Of a DNA stretch of 64,000 bases, positions 1 through 8,207 are shown one piece after another. Location of the stretch: NCBI RefSeq assembly GCF_013403925.1, contig NZ_JABFDJ010000005.1:1-64000 (forward strand), read 5' to 3'. The notes below the pieces were generated by a model. That model was given only the letters and a program-made list of their open reading frames with translations. It made no database searches and was not told where the DNA came from. Source of the stretch: Winogradskyella wichelsiae (GTDB lineage Bacteria > Bacteroidota > Bacteroidia > Flavobacteriales > Flavobacteriaceae). The number at the start of each line of letters is the position of its first letter. Position 1 is the first letter of the stretch. The translations under genes and the position numbers were made by a program.

Positions 1-1318
1 TATTATAAATAGCCCCTACAACCGTTGTATTGGTTAAACTAGGTGATGAATTATCATAATTATAAATTCCGCCGCCAACCCCAGCTGCTGTATTCTCTGT
101 AATCACTACATTAGTAAAACTAGGTGATGAATTAGATTGATTCAAAATTCCGCCGCCATCACCACCACTAGCTGTGTTTTCTGTAATCGCTACATTAGTA
201 AAACTAGGTGATGAATAAGTATTATTAAAAATTCCGCCACCATTATAAACAGCTGTATTCCCTGTAATCGCTACATTAGTTAAACTAGGTGATGAATTAT
301 TATAATTATAAATTCCGCCGCCATAGTTAGCTGTATTCTCTGTAATCTCTACATTAGTAAAACTAGGTGATGAATTAGATTGATTCAAAATTCCGCCGCC
401 ATCATTATTAGCTGTATTATCTGTAATCGCTACATTAGTTAAACTAGGTGATGAACTCCAATTATAAATTCCGCCGCCATAGTTAGCTGTATTCTCTGTA
501 ATCTCTACATTAGTGAAACTAGGTGATGAAGAACTATTAAAAATTCCGCCGCCAATATATCCATTATAATTATTAGTATTTATCAGTATCGATGAATAAC
601 TATTAGCATTACCTGCCGTAACTTTAAAACCATTTAATAAAGCGCTCCCTACATCTCCACTAGAAACCACCACGTGATAAGTATTATCACTAATATCAGT
701 TAACGTACCAATATCTCCACTTAGAATACTTGTATTAGTTGTAATACTTAAATCTCGGGCAGTTAAAGTAGTTTCTGTACCTGCAAAACCACCGTACAAC
801 TGCACATTATTCACCATTAAAAAGGTGTTTTCTCTTGTTTGGTTGGTTCCAAAATTGGCGCCATCTTCTGGGCTATAAAGCGGGTTGTATGTACCGCCTG
901 CTACCCATATTTGTAAGGGCGTTGTTGCCCAACTAGTAGCTTCATTATTTTTTGCCCAAACTAAGGCATCTGCTAGTTCTGGTAGCGCGTTTGCCCAAGA
1001 ACTACCATCTGCTGTACCACCACTTACAGCTTTATTGACATAAAGAATGTTGTTGCTGTCTGGGGTTGTTGAAGTAGCTAATAATACTGTTTTATTAGCT
1101 TTATAATTGGCTAATTGTACTTCTGTAGCATTAGCTATAGCATCAGTTTTTTTAATAACTTCTTCTGCAACCATAGAAGCTTTTATTGAGGCTTTAGCGT
1201 CTAATAAAGTTACACCTGTAAAATTTAATGTTGTTGTTTTAGAGACTGCCCCTAGAGGTACTAATGCCATTATAAAAAACAATATTAAATATTTAATATA
1301 AAGTAATTTTTGTTTCAT
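1..1318 (-). CDS. Secreted parallel beta-helix repeat protein (partial, C-terminus beyond left edge)
   Basis: Open from an ATG at 1318 down to the first base of the window, so at least 439 residues are present and the C-terminus is missing. Residues 1-25 form a signal peptide (Lys-rich start, hydrophobic core). A central segment (YVNKAVSGGTADGSSWANAL, followed by a Gly-rich IWVAGGTYNP stretch) is typical of Bacteroidota choice-of-anchor/beta-helix surface proteins. From about residue 255 there are at least seven 26-27-residue repeats of the form SSPSxTNVxITxNTAxxGGGIxN, each probably one or more coils of a right-handed parallel beta-helix. Such proteins commonly end in a type IX secretion sorting domain, which cannot be seen here. 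Role: cell-surface or secreted protein, ligand or substrate unknown. It is followed upstream by a 385 bp gap and divergent nadA. Confidence 0.85.
   Translation of the reverse strand, partial: MKQKLLYIKYLILFFIMALVPLGAVSKTTTLNFTGVTLLDAKASIKASMVAEEVIKKTDAIANATEVQLANYKANKTVLLATSTTPDSNNILYVNKAVSGGTADGSSWANALPELADALVWAKNNEATSWATTPLQIWVAGGTYNPLYSPEDGANFGTNQTRENTFLMVNNVQLYGGFAGTETTLTARDLSITTNTSILSGDIGTLTDISDNTYHVVVSSGDVGSALLNGFKVTAGNANSYSSILINTNNYNGYIGGGIFNSSSSPSFTNVEITENTANYGGGIYNWSSSPSLTNVAITDNTANNDGGGILNQSNSSPSFTNVEITENTANYGGGIYNYNNSSPSLTNVAITGNTAVYNGGGIFNNTYSSPSFTNVAITENTASGGDGGGILNQSNSSPSFTNVVITENTAAGVGGGIYNYDNSSPSLTNTTVVGAIYN
30..560 (-). repeat. Tandem coding repeats of the beta-helix protein
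   Basis: Seven in-frame units of roughly 75-85 bp share the core aactaggtgatgaa (+ strand), which encodes SSPS(F/L)TN, and ttccgccgcc, which encodes GGGI. Core copies begin near 37, 118, 200, 281, 360, 441 and 523. The copies near 37 and 118 are nearly identical to those near 281 and 360, suggesting a three-unit block duplication of about 242 bp. Confidence 0.85.
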
Positions 1319-1703
1319 AGTGTATGAGTTGGTTATTAATTTTTTGAGATTTTTTTATTAAAAATACTTTAGGTTTTACTAAAATTATAACTACAACGAT
1401 CATCAAAACAAAGCTTAAATTTTTATAAAACACTAATTTTTAGCTGCCATAAAAAATACAATATCAATCAGATAGAATTGGTTAATTATAATCTATCAAA
1501 TTTACAGACTTTTATAAGAATAAAAATACGTAGGTATACGTAGTGTTCAATAAATTAAAATTATATATCAATACTTACAAACTATAACTTATATAAAATT
1601 CAAGTATATACATGTCTTTTATCATGTTTTAGAAAAAAGTAAGCCCCTACTTTTGCTAAAGACATATGTCTTATTTTAAACTATTTATTGAACCTTATTA
1701 GAA
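1319..1703. other. Intergenic region between the beta-helix gene and nadA
   Basis: No plausible gene. It should hold two divergent promoters. On the nadA side there is a TACTTTTG box at 1648-1655 followed by a perfect 14-bp palindrome at 1659-1672. No convincing promoter motif was found for the leftward gene. Confidence 0.6.
1648..1672 (+). promoter_or_regulatory. Putative nadAB promoter -7 box with adjoining palindrome
   Basis: TACTTTTG at 1648-1655 fits the Bacteroidota -7 consensus TANNTTTG, but no good TTG lies 19-20 bp upstream. Four bases downstream is the perfect palindrome AAGACATATGTCTT (1659-1672), which would sit at the transcription start, a usual repressor position. The regulator is unknown. 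Confidence 0.4.
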
Positions 1704-2699
1704 ATGACAACATTAGAATCCGCAAAATTAAGCCTTAACAAAAAAGGTTATTTAGATACTGAAACACCTAATATTGATTATATAAAAGAGATAAAACGAT
1801 TAAAAAAAGAGAAAAACGCCATTCTATTAGCACATTATTATCAGAGAGAGGACATCCAAGCCATTGCTGATTTTGTTGGAGATAGCTTAGCTTTAGCGCA
1901 ACAAGCAGCCAAAACAGATGCAGACATGATAATTTTTGCTGGTGTGCATTTTATGGCTGAAACTGCTAAAATTTTAAACCCAACAAAAAAAGTATTGCTT
2001 CCTAATTTATTAGCAGGCTGCTCTTTAGCCGATTCTTGTCCGCCAGATAAGTTTTCAGAATTTAAAAAACAATATCCAAATCACGTTGTGGTTACTTATA
2101 TTAATTGTTCTGCAGAAATTAAAGCACTCAGCAATTACGTTTGTACGTCTTCTAATGCTAAAAAAATAGTGGATTCGATACCTAAAGAACAACCCATTAT
2201 TTTTGCACCCGATAGAAATTTGGGTGCTTATTTAAACAAAGAAACAGGACGAAATATGGTTTTATGGGAAGGCTCTTGCCTTGTTCATGAAGCTTTTTCT
2301 ATGGAAAAATTAATTAAACTATATAAATCACATCCTGATGCCGAGATTATAGCGCACCCCGAATCGGAAGCTCACTTACTTCAAGTGGCTAGTTACATTG
2401 GGTCTACTGCTGGTTTATTGAATTATGTAAAAAATAGTAATAAAACTAAATTTATTGTGGCTACGGAAGCCGGGATTTTATTTCAGATGCTACAAGAAAA
2501 TCCTGATAAAGAAATTATTCCTGCGCCTGCTAAAGAAGATAATACCTGTGCCTGTAGCGAATGTGCTTATATGAAAATGAATACCTTAAAAAAACTCTAT
2601 TTGTGTATTAAACACGAATTACCAAGTATTGAAGTTGATACTGAATTGGCAAAAAAAGCAATTATACCAATTGAAAGAATGTTAGCGCTTTCAAAATAA
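1704..2699 (+). CDS. nadA: Quinolinate synthase NadA
   Basis: 331 residues, usual length. NadA condenses iminoaspartate with dihydroxyacetone phosphate to quinolinate in de novo NAD synthesis; it is a cytosolic [4Fe-4S] enzyme. Recognisable segments are [10 protein letters not shown] (about 43-52), GDSLALA (59-65), [12 protein letters not shown] (80-91), GCSLADSC (105-112), EGSCLVHE (189-196) and CACSEC (282-287). The cluster cysteines are probably C112, C192 and one from the 282-287 group, the pattern conserved in the family. It is followed after 10 bp by nadB, which makes its iminoaspartate substrate, so the two are almost certainly one operon. nadC, the next pathway step, is about 47 kb away at 49273-50130. 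Confidence 0.97.
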   Translation: MTTLESAKLSLNKKGYLDTETPNIDYIKEIKRLKKEKNAILLAHYYQREDIQAIADFVGDSLALAQQAAKTDADMIIFAGVHFMAETAKILNPTKKVLLPNLLAGCSLADSCPPDKFSEFKKQYPNHVVVTYINCSAEIKALSNYVCTSSNAKKIVDSIPKEQPIIFAPDRNLGAYLNKETGRNMVLWEGSCLVHEAFSMEKLIKLYKSHPDAEIIAHPESEAHLLQVASYIGSTAGLLNYVKNSNKTKFIVATEAGILFQMLQENPDKEIIPAPAKEDNTCACSECAYMKMNTLKKLYLCIKHELPSIEVDTELAKKAIIPIERMLALSK

Positions 2700-2709
2700 A
2701 TAGTTCTAC

Positions 2710-4293
2710 ATGGTAAGTGAAAAAAAAATAATAGAATGCGATTTTTTAGTTATTGGCTCTGGTGTTTCGGGCTTAACTTTTGCTTTAAAAATTGCAATTC
2801 AATATAAAAATTCTAAAATCATTATTGTCACTAAAGACGAAAAAACAGAATCGAATACCAAATATGCTCAAGGTGGTATTGCAACCGTTTATGACAAAAC
2901 GGTAGATAGTTTTGAACAGCATATACAAGATACTTTAGTTGCAGGTGATGGCTTATGTGATGAAAAAGTAGTGAGAATGGTGGTAAAACATGCCCCAGAG
3001 CGCTTACAAGAGTTAATTGATTGGGGTACAAAATTTGATAAAAATGACGAAGGCGAATACGATTTAGGTCGTGAAGGTGGCCATTCTCAAAACCGCATTT
3101 TGCACCATACTGATGTTACAGGTGCAGAAATTGAACGCGCTTTAATTGCCCAAGTTAATGCCCAACACAATATTGAATTTTTAGAGCATCATTATGCTAT
3201 TGATTTTATTACAGAACATCAAGCTAAAAAAACAAAAACAAAGCGACACTCTAAAATATCTTGTTTTGGGGCTTATGTTTTAGACGAAAAAAAATCAGTT
3301 GTAAAAACCTTTGTAAGTAAATTTACCATGTTAGCTTCTGGCGGCAGCGGACAAGTTTACGAAACAACAACCAACCCAAAAGTAGCAACAGGTGATGGAT
3401 TAGCCATGGCGTATAGAGCCAAAGCAGAAATTGCTGATGTAGAGTTTATTCAGTTTCACCCAACGGCATTGTATAATCCAGGAGAATATCCTGCTTTTTT
3501 AATTTCTGAAGCCGTAAGAGGTTTTGGTGCAAAATTAAGAACAATTGATGGTAAAGCATTTATGCACAATTACGACAATCGCGAAGACTTAGCATCGAGA
3601 GATATTGTAGCCAGAGCTATTGATAATGAATTAAAGAAAAGTGGTTCGCCACATGTGTACTTAGATTGCACCCACTTAGATTTTGAAAAATTTAAAGCAC
3701 ATTTTCCTAATATTACCGAAAAATGCGCTTCACTTGGTATAGATATTAGAAAAGATTTTATTCCGGTTTTACCGGCTTCTCATTACATCTGTGGTGGTGT
3801 TAATGTCAATAAAAGTGCTAGAACCTCTATTAAAAACTTATATGCTTGTGGTGAAGTTACCAGAACCGGATTACATGGTGGTAACCGATTAGCTTCGAAT
3901 TCTTTATTGGAAGGATTGGTTTACGCACATCGAGCTTATCTTCATGTTCATAAAAAATTTGAAAACGTGACGATGCCAAAAGGAATCCCCGAATGGAATG
4001 ATAGCGGCGTGATTAAAAACATGGAAAACATTTTAATTACACACGATAAAAATGAAGTTAAAACCATAATGAGTAATTATGTTGGTATTGTAAGATCTAA
4101 CGAACGCTTATTACGTGCAGAAAAACGCTTGCGTGTGTTACATAAAGATAACAAACGTTTATATGACCACTCGGAATTATCTTCTGATTTATGTGAATTA
4201 CGAAACTTGATTATCACCGCTTATTTAATCACTAAATTTTCTAAAAAACGAAAGAAAAACTGTGGTGGTTTTTATAATATGGATTTGGTTTGA
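2710..4293 (+). CDS. nadB: L-aspartate oxidase NadB
   Basis: 527 residues, close to the usual 530. This FAD enzyme oxidises L-aspartate to iminoaspartate, the NadA substrate. The N-terminus has the dinucleotide-binding motif VIGSGVSGLTFALKIA (about 14-29). The NTKYAQGGIA segment (48-57), the QFHPTAL substrate-site region and GGVNVN/YACGEVTRTGLHGGNRLASNSLLEGLVY near residues 370-410 are family hallmarks shared with succinate dehydrogenase flavoproteins. The absence of sdh neighbours and the pairing with nadA favour NadB over SdhA or fumarate reductase. Translation starts 10 bp after nadA. The gene converges on the cyd operon, with a long inverted repeat between them. Confidence 0.96.
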   Translation: MVSEKKIIECDFLVIGSGVSGLTFALKIAIQYKNSKIIIVTKDEKTESNTKYAQGGIATVYDKTVDSFEQHIQDTLVAGDGLCDEKVVRMVVKHAPERLQELIDWGTKFDKNDEGEYDLGREGGHSQNRILHHTDVTGAEIERALIAQVNAQHNIEFLEHHYAIDFITEHQAKKTKTKRHSKISCFGAYVLDEKKSVVKTFVSKFTMLASGGSGQVYETTTNPKVATGDGLAMAYRAKAEIADVEFIQFHPTALYNPGEYPAFLISEAVRGFGAKLRTIDGKAFMHNYDNREDLASRDIVARAIDNELKKSGSPHVYLDCTHLDFEKFKAHFPNITEKCASLGIDIRKDFIPVLPASHYICGGVNVNKSARTSIKNLYACGEVTRTGLHGGNRLASNSLLEGLVYAHRAYLHVHKKFENVTMPKGIPEWNDSGVIKNMENILITHDKNEVKTIMSNYVGIVRSNERLLRAEKRLRVLHKDNKRLYDHSELSSDLCELRNLIITAYLITKFSKKRKKNCGGFYNMDLV

Positions 4294-4330
4294 AATAAAA
4301 AAACACTTGATCTTTAATTTTATTAACATG

Positions 4331-4381
4331 AAAATGAATAAAGAGTAACTTATAAGTTATGAGCTACTCTTTATTCATTTT
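4331..4381. terminator. Bidirectional hairpin between nadB and the cyd operon
   Basis: Perfect 17-bp inverted repeat: AAAATGAATAAAGAGTA at 4331-4347 and its complement at 4365-4381. The loop region contains a second perfect 14-bp palindrome (TAACTTATAAGTTA, 4346-4359). TTTT follows in both directions. The right arm overlaps the last codons of the small membrane-protein gene that ends at 4364. Confidence 0.75.
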
Positions 4382-4663
4382 ACTATAAATCATTTTAGTT
4401 ACAATTAAACCTAAAACACCACCTAAAGCAGACACTAATAAATTAATAATTAAGCGCACACCATCAAAGTCTCCATCATTCATAATAGACCACGGATCGA
4501 AGCCTAATCTGCCAAATGATTTGATAAGAAAAACACTTCCAAAAACACCAATTAAGGTATTGCCTATAACACCGAATGAATATTTTTTATAAACATATCC
4601 GGTTACGTTTGCTGCGACTATTCCTATTACAATACTTATTAATGCGATTAGTGTTCCTGTCAT
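4364..4663 (-). CDS. Small integral membrane protein, last gene of the cyd operon
   Basis: 99 residues with three predicted membrane segments (about 3-25, 29-48, 68-92) rich in glycine, including GVIGNTLIGVFGS and ALGGVLGLIV glycine-zipper-like runs. The overall pattern resembles GlsB/YeaQ/YmgE-type small membrane proteins, but I cannot assign it firmly. It begins 15 bp after cydB stops, so it is probably co-transcribed with the oxidase. A role as an accessory to cytochrome bd is possible from position only. It is not a recognisable CydX, which is shorter with a single helix. Its final codons (KMNKE, stop) lie inside the right arm of the terminator hairpin. Confidence 0.75.
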   Translation of the reverse strand: MTGTLIALISIVIGIVAANVTGYVYKKYSFGVIGNTLIGVFGSVFLIKSFGRLGFDPWSIMNDGDFDGVRLIINLLVSALGGVLGLIVTKMIYSKMNKE

Positions 4664-4678
4664 AATATTATGAATATT

Positions 4679-5752
4679 CTAATGGCCATAATCCATGTTG
4701 TCAATTTTTCCGCTCATTAATCTTTTTTGAATAATAAAGTAAACAACAATCAAGGCAAAGCCTATAATCCCCCAAATTAAAGCTACAGACAACCCATATT
4801 CTGATGCAGACGTATTATAAATGGTTAAATCCTCATGCTTATTATTAATTGAAGGTAATATTACTGGAAATAAAGATGCCAATGAAGAGGTAATTCCACC
4901 TAAAATCAACAAAGTTGACAACAAAAAAGCATGACTATTCTTTTTAATTTTTTTAATAAAAAATAATCCTATCAATCCTGTTAAATAAATGACAGGAAAT
5001 AACATTAAATAAGGCTTATGAATAAAATTATCTAATGAATTGGGGTTCACGTTTTGCCATACAACTAAAGAAAAAATGGTAAGAGTTGCCAAAGCGATGT
5101 TTAATTTAAAAATAACACCTTTGAGTTTCTTATTTATAGAGGAATTGGTTTTTAGAATGATCCAATTGGCACCATGGATTGCTAAAGTAACTACAGCTAT
5201 TAAACCAATTATTATAGTAAACCAATCGATAACTCCTGGATGGTCTGTTAATGGACTAAAGCTACTGTCCCATAACGGTAAGAAGAAATAATGCCCTTCG
5301 TGAGCAGACACGCCATTTTCTACACTTCCTAGGTTTACTCCTCTAACAATATTACCTAAAGCGATTCCGAAAAACAACGCTAATAACAAACTAGAAACAC
5401 CAAAGGATTTATCCCAAATATCTTTCCACATTTGATATTTAAATTGCCCTCTAAATTCTAAGCCGATGGCTCTAAAAATAATTAACCATAACACAATTAT
5501 TAGTGGCAAATAAAATCCACTAAAAACAGAGGCATAAAATGTTGGGAATGCCATAAAAAGCATACCTCCTGCAGCCACTAACCAAACTTCGTTAGAATCC
5601 CAAAATAAGCCTGCAGATTTTGTAATGACTTCTTTATCTTTTTCTTCCTTCGCAAAAAATAAATGAATAATTCCCGCACCAAAATCATAACCGTCTAAAA
5701 TAAAAAACACGGTTAGGACAATTCCTATTGCTATGTACCAAAATATTTCCAT
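4679..5752 (-). CDS. cydB: Cytochrome bd quinol oxidase subunit II
   Basis: 357 residues, membrane protein with about nine hydrophobic helices. CydB pairs with CydA to form the high-affinity terminal oxidase that takes electrons from quinol to oxygen. The N-terminal WYIAIGIVLTVFFILDGYDFGAG segment, FWDSNEVWLVAAGGMLFMAFPTFYA (about 51-75) and the LEFRGQFK loop are strong CydB signatures. It starts 2 bp after the cydA stop, so translation is coupled. The inner-membrane complex is used under low oxygen, nitric oxide or sulfide stress; the upstream GTTAC repeats hint at redox control. Confidence 0.96.
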   Translation of the reverse strand: MEIFWYIAIGIVLTVFFILDGYDFGAGIIHLFFAKEEKDKEVITKSAGLFWDSNEVWLVAAGGMLFMAFPTFYASVFSGFYLPLIIVLWLIIFRAIGLEFRGQFKYQMWKDIWDKSFGVSSLLLALFFGIALGNIVRGVNLGSVENGVSAHEGHYFFLPLWDSSFSPLTDHPGVIDWFTIIIGLIAVVTLAIHGANWIILKTNSSINKKLKGVIFKLNIALATLTIFSLVVWQNVNPNSLDNFIHKPYLMLFPVIYLTGLIGLFFIKKIKKNSHAFLLSTLLILGGITSSLASLFPVILPSINNKHEDLTIYNTSASEYGLSVALIWGIIGFALIVVYFIIQKRLMSGKIDNMDYGH

Positions 5753-5754
5753 AA

Positions 5755-7086
5755 TTAATGTTTTTGAGGTGTTGGACCGTGGTTAATAGTTTTACCAACT
5801 AAGACTAAAAATAACAATCCTAAAAGCATATACAAAGCAACAAAACCAAGTAAAGTAAATAAGGTATTCCCAGATGAAACCGTAGGAGAAATACCATCGC
5901 TTGTTCTTAACAAGCCATAAACTAAATAAGGCTGTCTTCCTAATTCTGCAGTATACCAACCGGTAATGTTTGCGATGTAAGGAAACGGTACCAAAAACAT
6001 GATGGTCCAAAGTAAAGACTTCATGTTGTACAATTTTTTACGCCATAAAAAGAAAAGCGCTAAAGCCATGACCCCTATAAAAATAGTTCCTAAACCGACC
6101 ATTATATGATAAGAATAATACAGCGCCGGAATATTATCTGGCAATTCATCTTCTTCAAATTGATCCATTCCTGGAATCTGTCTATGCCATTCTTGATAGG
6201 TTAAAAAACTTAAGATATTAGGAACGGCAATTTTATTGTCTAACTTTTTTTCTACCATATTGGGTTGACCAATAAGTACTATTTCTGCACCAGCATCTTC
6301 TGTTTCAAAAATACCTTCCATTGCTGCAAAAGCTCCTGGCTGATGTTTAGCAACATTTTTTGCATTCCAATCTCCTGTAGGAAAAGCTACTAAAACACTA
6401 GATATTAATCCGAAAATAACACCCGTTTTTAAAAATAACCTTCCGTATTCAGAATGCTTATCTCTTAAAATATAAAAAGCTCCGATACTTGCCATCACAA
6501 AAGCCGACGTTACAACAGATGCCATTTGATTATGCAAGAAAGCTGGTAATAACCAAGGGTTGGTGAAAAGTGCTGAGAAATTGTCTAATACAAATTTTCC
6601 ATTATCTAAGATCTCATAACCTACAGGATGTTGCATCCAAGCATTGGTGGCTAAAATAAACCAACCACTTGCCCAAGAACCTAAAAAGACTAAAAAACCA
6701 GTTAAAAAATGTAGTTTTTGTCCCATTAATTTCTCACCAAAAATAAATAGTGCTAAAAATGAGGATTCTAAAAAGAAAGAAAACATACCTTCCATGGCTA
6801 AGGTCTGACCTATAATTCCACCTGTTAGCTCAGAAAACTTTGCCCAATTGGTACCAAATTGAAATTCCATTGGAATCCCTGTAACGACCCCCATTGTAAA
6901 ATTAATGGCAAAGATTTTCATAAAAAACTTTGCTGCATTGTTATATTTTTCGATTTTATTTCTGAGATATTTCCATTTGAAATAGACTATCATTAAGGAT
7001 AATCCCATGGTTAACTGTGGAAAGATGTAGTGAAATGTGATAGTAAATGCAAATTGCAATCTATCGTAAAAAAGCATGTCTTCCAT
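5755..7086 (-). CDS. cydA: Cytochrome bd quinol oxidase subunit I
   Basis: 443 residues, the short-Q-loop form (the E. coli long form is about 520). Contains DRLQFAFTITFHYIFPQLTMG near the N-terminus, with the heme-ligand histidine, and AMEGMFSFFLESSFLALFIFGE with the conserved glutamates of helix III. It also has the WYTAELGRQPYLVYGLLRT motif, where GRQP(W/Y) is the family signature. It carries hemes b558, b595 and d and the quinol site on the outer face of the inner membrane. It is the first gene of cydA-cydB-small membrane protein. A TAACTTTG box lies about 20 bp upstream of the ATG, with direct GTTAC repeats further out. Confidence 0.97.
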   Translation of the reverse strand: MEDMLFYDRLQFAFTITFHYIFPQLTMGLSLMIVYFKWKYLRNKIEKYNNAAKFFMKIFAINFTMGVVTGIPMEFQFGTNWAKFSELTGGIIGQTLAMEGMFSFFLESSFLALFIFGEKLMGQKLHFLTGFLVFLGSWASGWFILATNAWMQHPVGYEILDNGKFVLDNFSALFTNPWLLPAFLHNQMASVVTSAFVMASIGAFYILRDKHSEYGRLFLKTGVIFGLISSVLVAFPTGDWNAKNVAKHQPGAFAAMEGIFETEDAGAEIVLIGQPNMVEKKLDNKIAVPNILSFLTYQEWHRQIPGMDQFEEDELPDNIPALYYSYHIMVGLGTIFIGVMALALFFLWRKKLYNMKSLLWTIMFLVPFPYIANITGWYTAELGRQPYLVYGLLRTSDGISPTVSSGNTLFTLLGFVALYMLLGLLFLVLVGKTINHGPTPQKH

Positions 7087-7106
7087 AAACTTTATTTTGG
7101 ATAATA

Positions 7107-7150
7107 CAAAGTTATGCTTTTTGAAAGGTTTGCTATGTTACATTTGTTAC
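7107..7150 (-). promoter_or_regulatory. cydA promoter region with GTTAC direct repeat
   Basis: Read leftward, TAACTTTG (complement of 7107-7114) matches the TANNTTTG -7 box about 20 bp before cydA. At 7137-7150 the + strand reads GTTAC-ATTT-GTTAC, two half-sites of the kind bound by CRP/FNR-family regulators, overlapping where the -33 element should be. No TTG -33 is evident, which fits activator dependence. The regulator is inferred, not seen. Confidence 0.45.
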
Positions 7151-7261
7151 AATTTTAAGCTCTATTTAGTTAAAATTACAATGAAAAAATAATTGATATT
7201 AAATCTATTGACTCAATCTAAAACACCATAATATAAAGTACTCATTATATTATAAATACAT

Positions 7262-7867
7262 TTACTTTTTTATACCTAAAAACCGAATTACGTCTGCTTT
7301 TCCTTTATGAAATTTGCCTTCTGAAAGTTCTATTGTTTTTTCTTCTAATAATTTAAACTCTAAACCTTTAAATTCTTGTCTTATATCTTCTAAAGAAAAT
7401 AACATTGCTTCGTTTTTAGGACCACCAGAATTATTTTTTAATTGAGATTTAGAGAAAGCTTCAAAAATAACTAGACCTCCTTTTTTAAGAAATTTCAATA
7501 AATGCTGGTTTGCTTCTTTACGAATATCTATAGGAAAATGAGTATAGCATAAACCGATAGCATCAAATTTTTCATTACTTGTATAATCTAATACGCCAAC
7601 GACATCATAAGTTATTGAAACATTATTTTGCTGAGATAAAAGCAATGCTTTTTCTTTCCCAGTTTTACTGATATCAAAAGCAGTTACAGTCCAACCTTTT
7701 GTAGCGGCATAAACAGCGTTACGACCTTCTCCTTCTGCTGGCAAAAGAAGCGTTCCTGCTTTTAACTTATCTAACGCTTCTTTAAAAAAGACATTAGGTT
7801 GTGTACCGTAAACAAATTCTTCGCTATTAAAACGATCGTTCCAAAAATCTGCTGGATTATTTTTCAT
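7262..7867 (-). CDS. Class I SAM-dependent methyltransferase
   Basis: 201 residues. Starts with FWNDRF and EFVYGTQPN, typical of a small TehB/thiopurine-type methyltransferase subgroup. Motif I is LLPAEGEGRNAVYAATKG (about 42-59), followed by the acidic VTAFDIS strand that binds the SAM ribose; KFLKKGGLVIFEAFSK is the post-motif III strand. Its substrate cannot be told; relatives act on tellurite, selenium or thiol compounds. It lies 30 bp downstream of thioredoxin in the same orientation, so the two may be co-transcribed with the cytochrome c gene. A detoxification role is inference only. Confidence 0.85.
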   Translation of the reverse strand: MKNNPADFWNDRFNSEEFVYGTQPNVFFKEALDKLKAGTLLLPAEGEGRNAVYAATKGWTVTAFDISKTGKEKALLLSQQNNVSITYDVVGVLDYTSNEKFDAIGLCYTHFPIDIRKEANQHLLKFLKKGGLVIFEAFSKSQLKNNSGGPKNEAMLFSLEDIRQEFKGLEFKLLEEKTIELSEGKFHKGKADVIRFLGIKK

Positions 7868-7897
7868 ATTGACATCAATTATCTTGTCTTTATGATC

Positions 7898-8194
7898 TTA
7901 ATTTTTAGAGTGAATAACATCAATTATTTGATTCTTTTGAAGTACTCCTGATTCTCTCCAAACCTGTTTACCATTTTTAAATAACAACATTGTAGGAACA
8001 CCTCGTACTTGATATTTTGAAGCTAAAGCTTCATTTTTATCTACATTAATTTTTATGATGGAAACTTTATCCTCTAATTCGTCTTTTACTTGTTTTAAGA
8101 TTGGTCCTAATGTTTTACATGGTCCACACCAATCTGCGAAGAAATCAACTAAAACTGGTTTATCTTGATTTATTATTTCTAAAAATTTGCTCAT
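7898..8194 (-). CDS. trxA: Thioredoxin
   Basis: 98 residues, slightly shorter than the usual 105-110. The redox-active motif WCGPC lies at about residues 22-26 in FFADWCGPCKTLGPIL, and the cis-proline region is VRGVPTMLLFKNGK (about 68-81). There is no signal peptide, so it is a cytosolic disulfide reductase. It sits 13 bp downstream of a two-heme cytochrome c/DUF3365 gene and 30 bp upstream of a methyltransferase, all leftward. This may be an accessory thioredoxin rather than the sole cellular one; the sequence cannot decide. Confidence 0.93.
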   Translation of the reverse strand: MSKFLEIINQDKPVLVDFFADWCGPCKTLGPILKQVKDELEDKVSIIKINVDKNEALASKYQVRGVPTMLLFKNGKQVWRESGVLQKNQIIDVIHSKN

Positions 8195-8207
8195 ACCTGA
8201 CTTGATT

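Noticed and set aside
30..560. Regular repeats resembling a CRISPR array
   Set aside because: The units are in frame, translate to a coherent beta-helix repeat, and the spacers are themselves similar; no cas genes are present.
1107..1301. 64-residue rightward open frame
   Set aside because: Lies antisense inside the beta-helix gene, which has a signal peptide and family features; it is a shadow.
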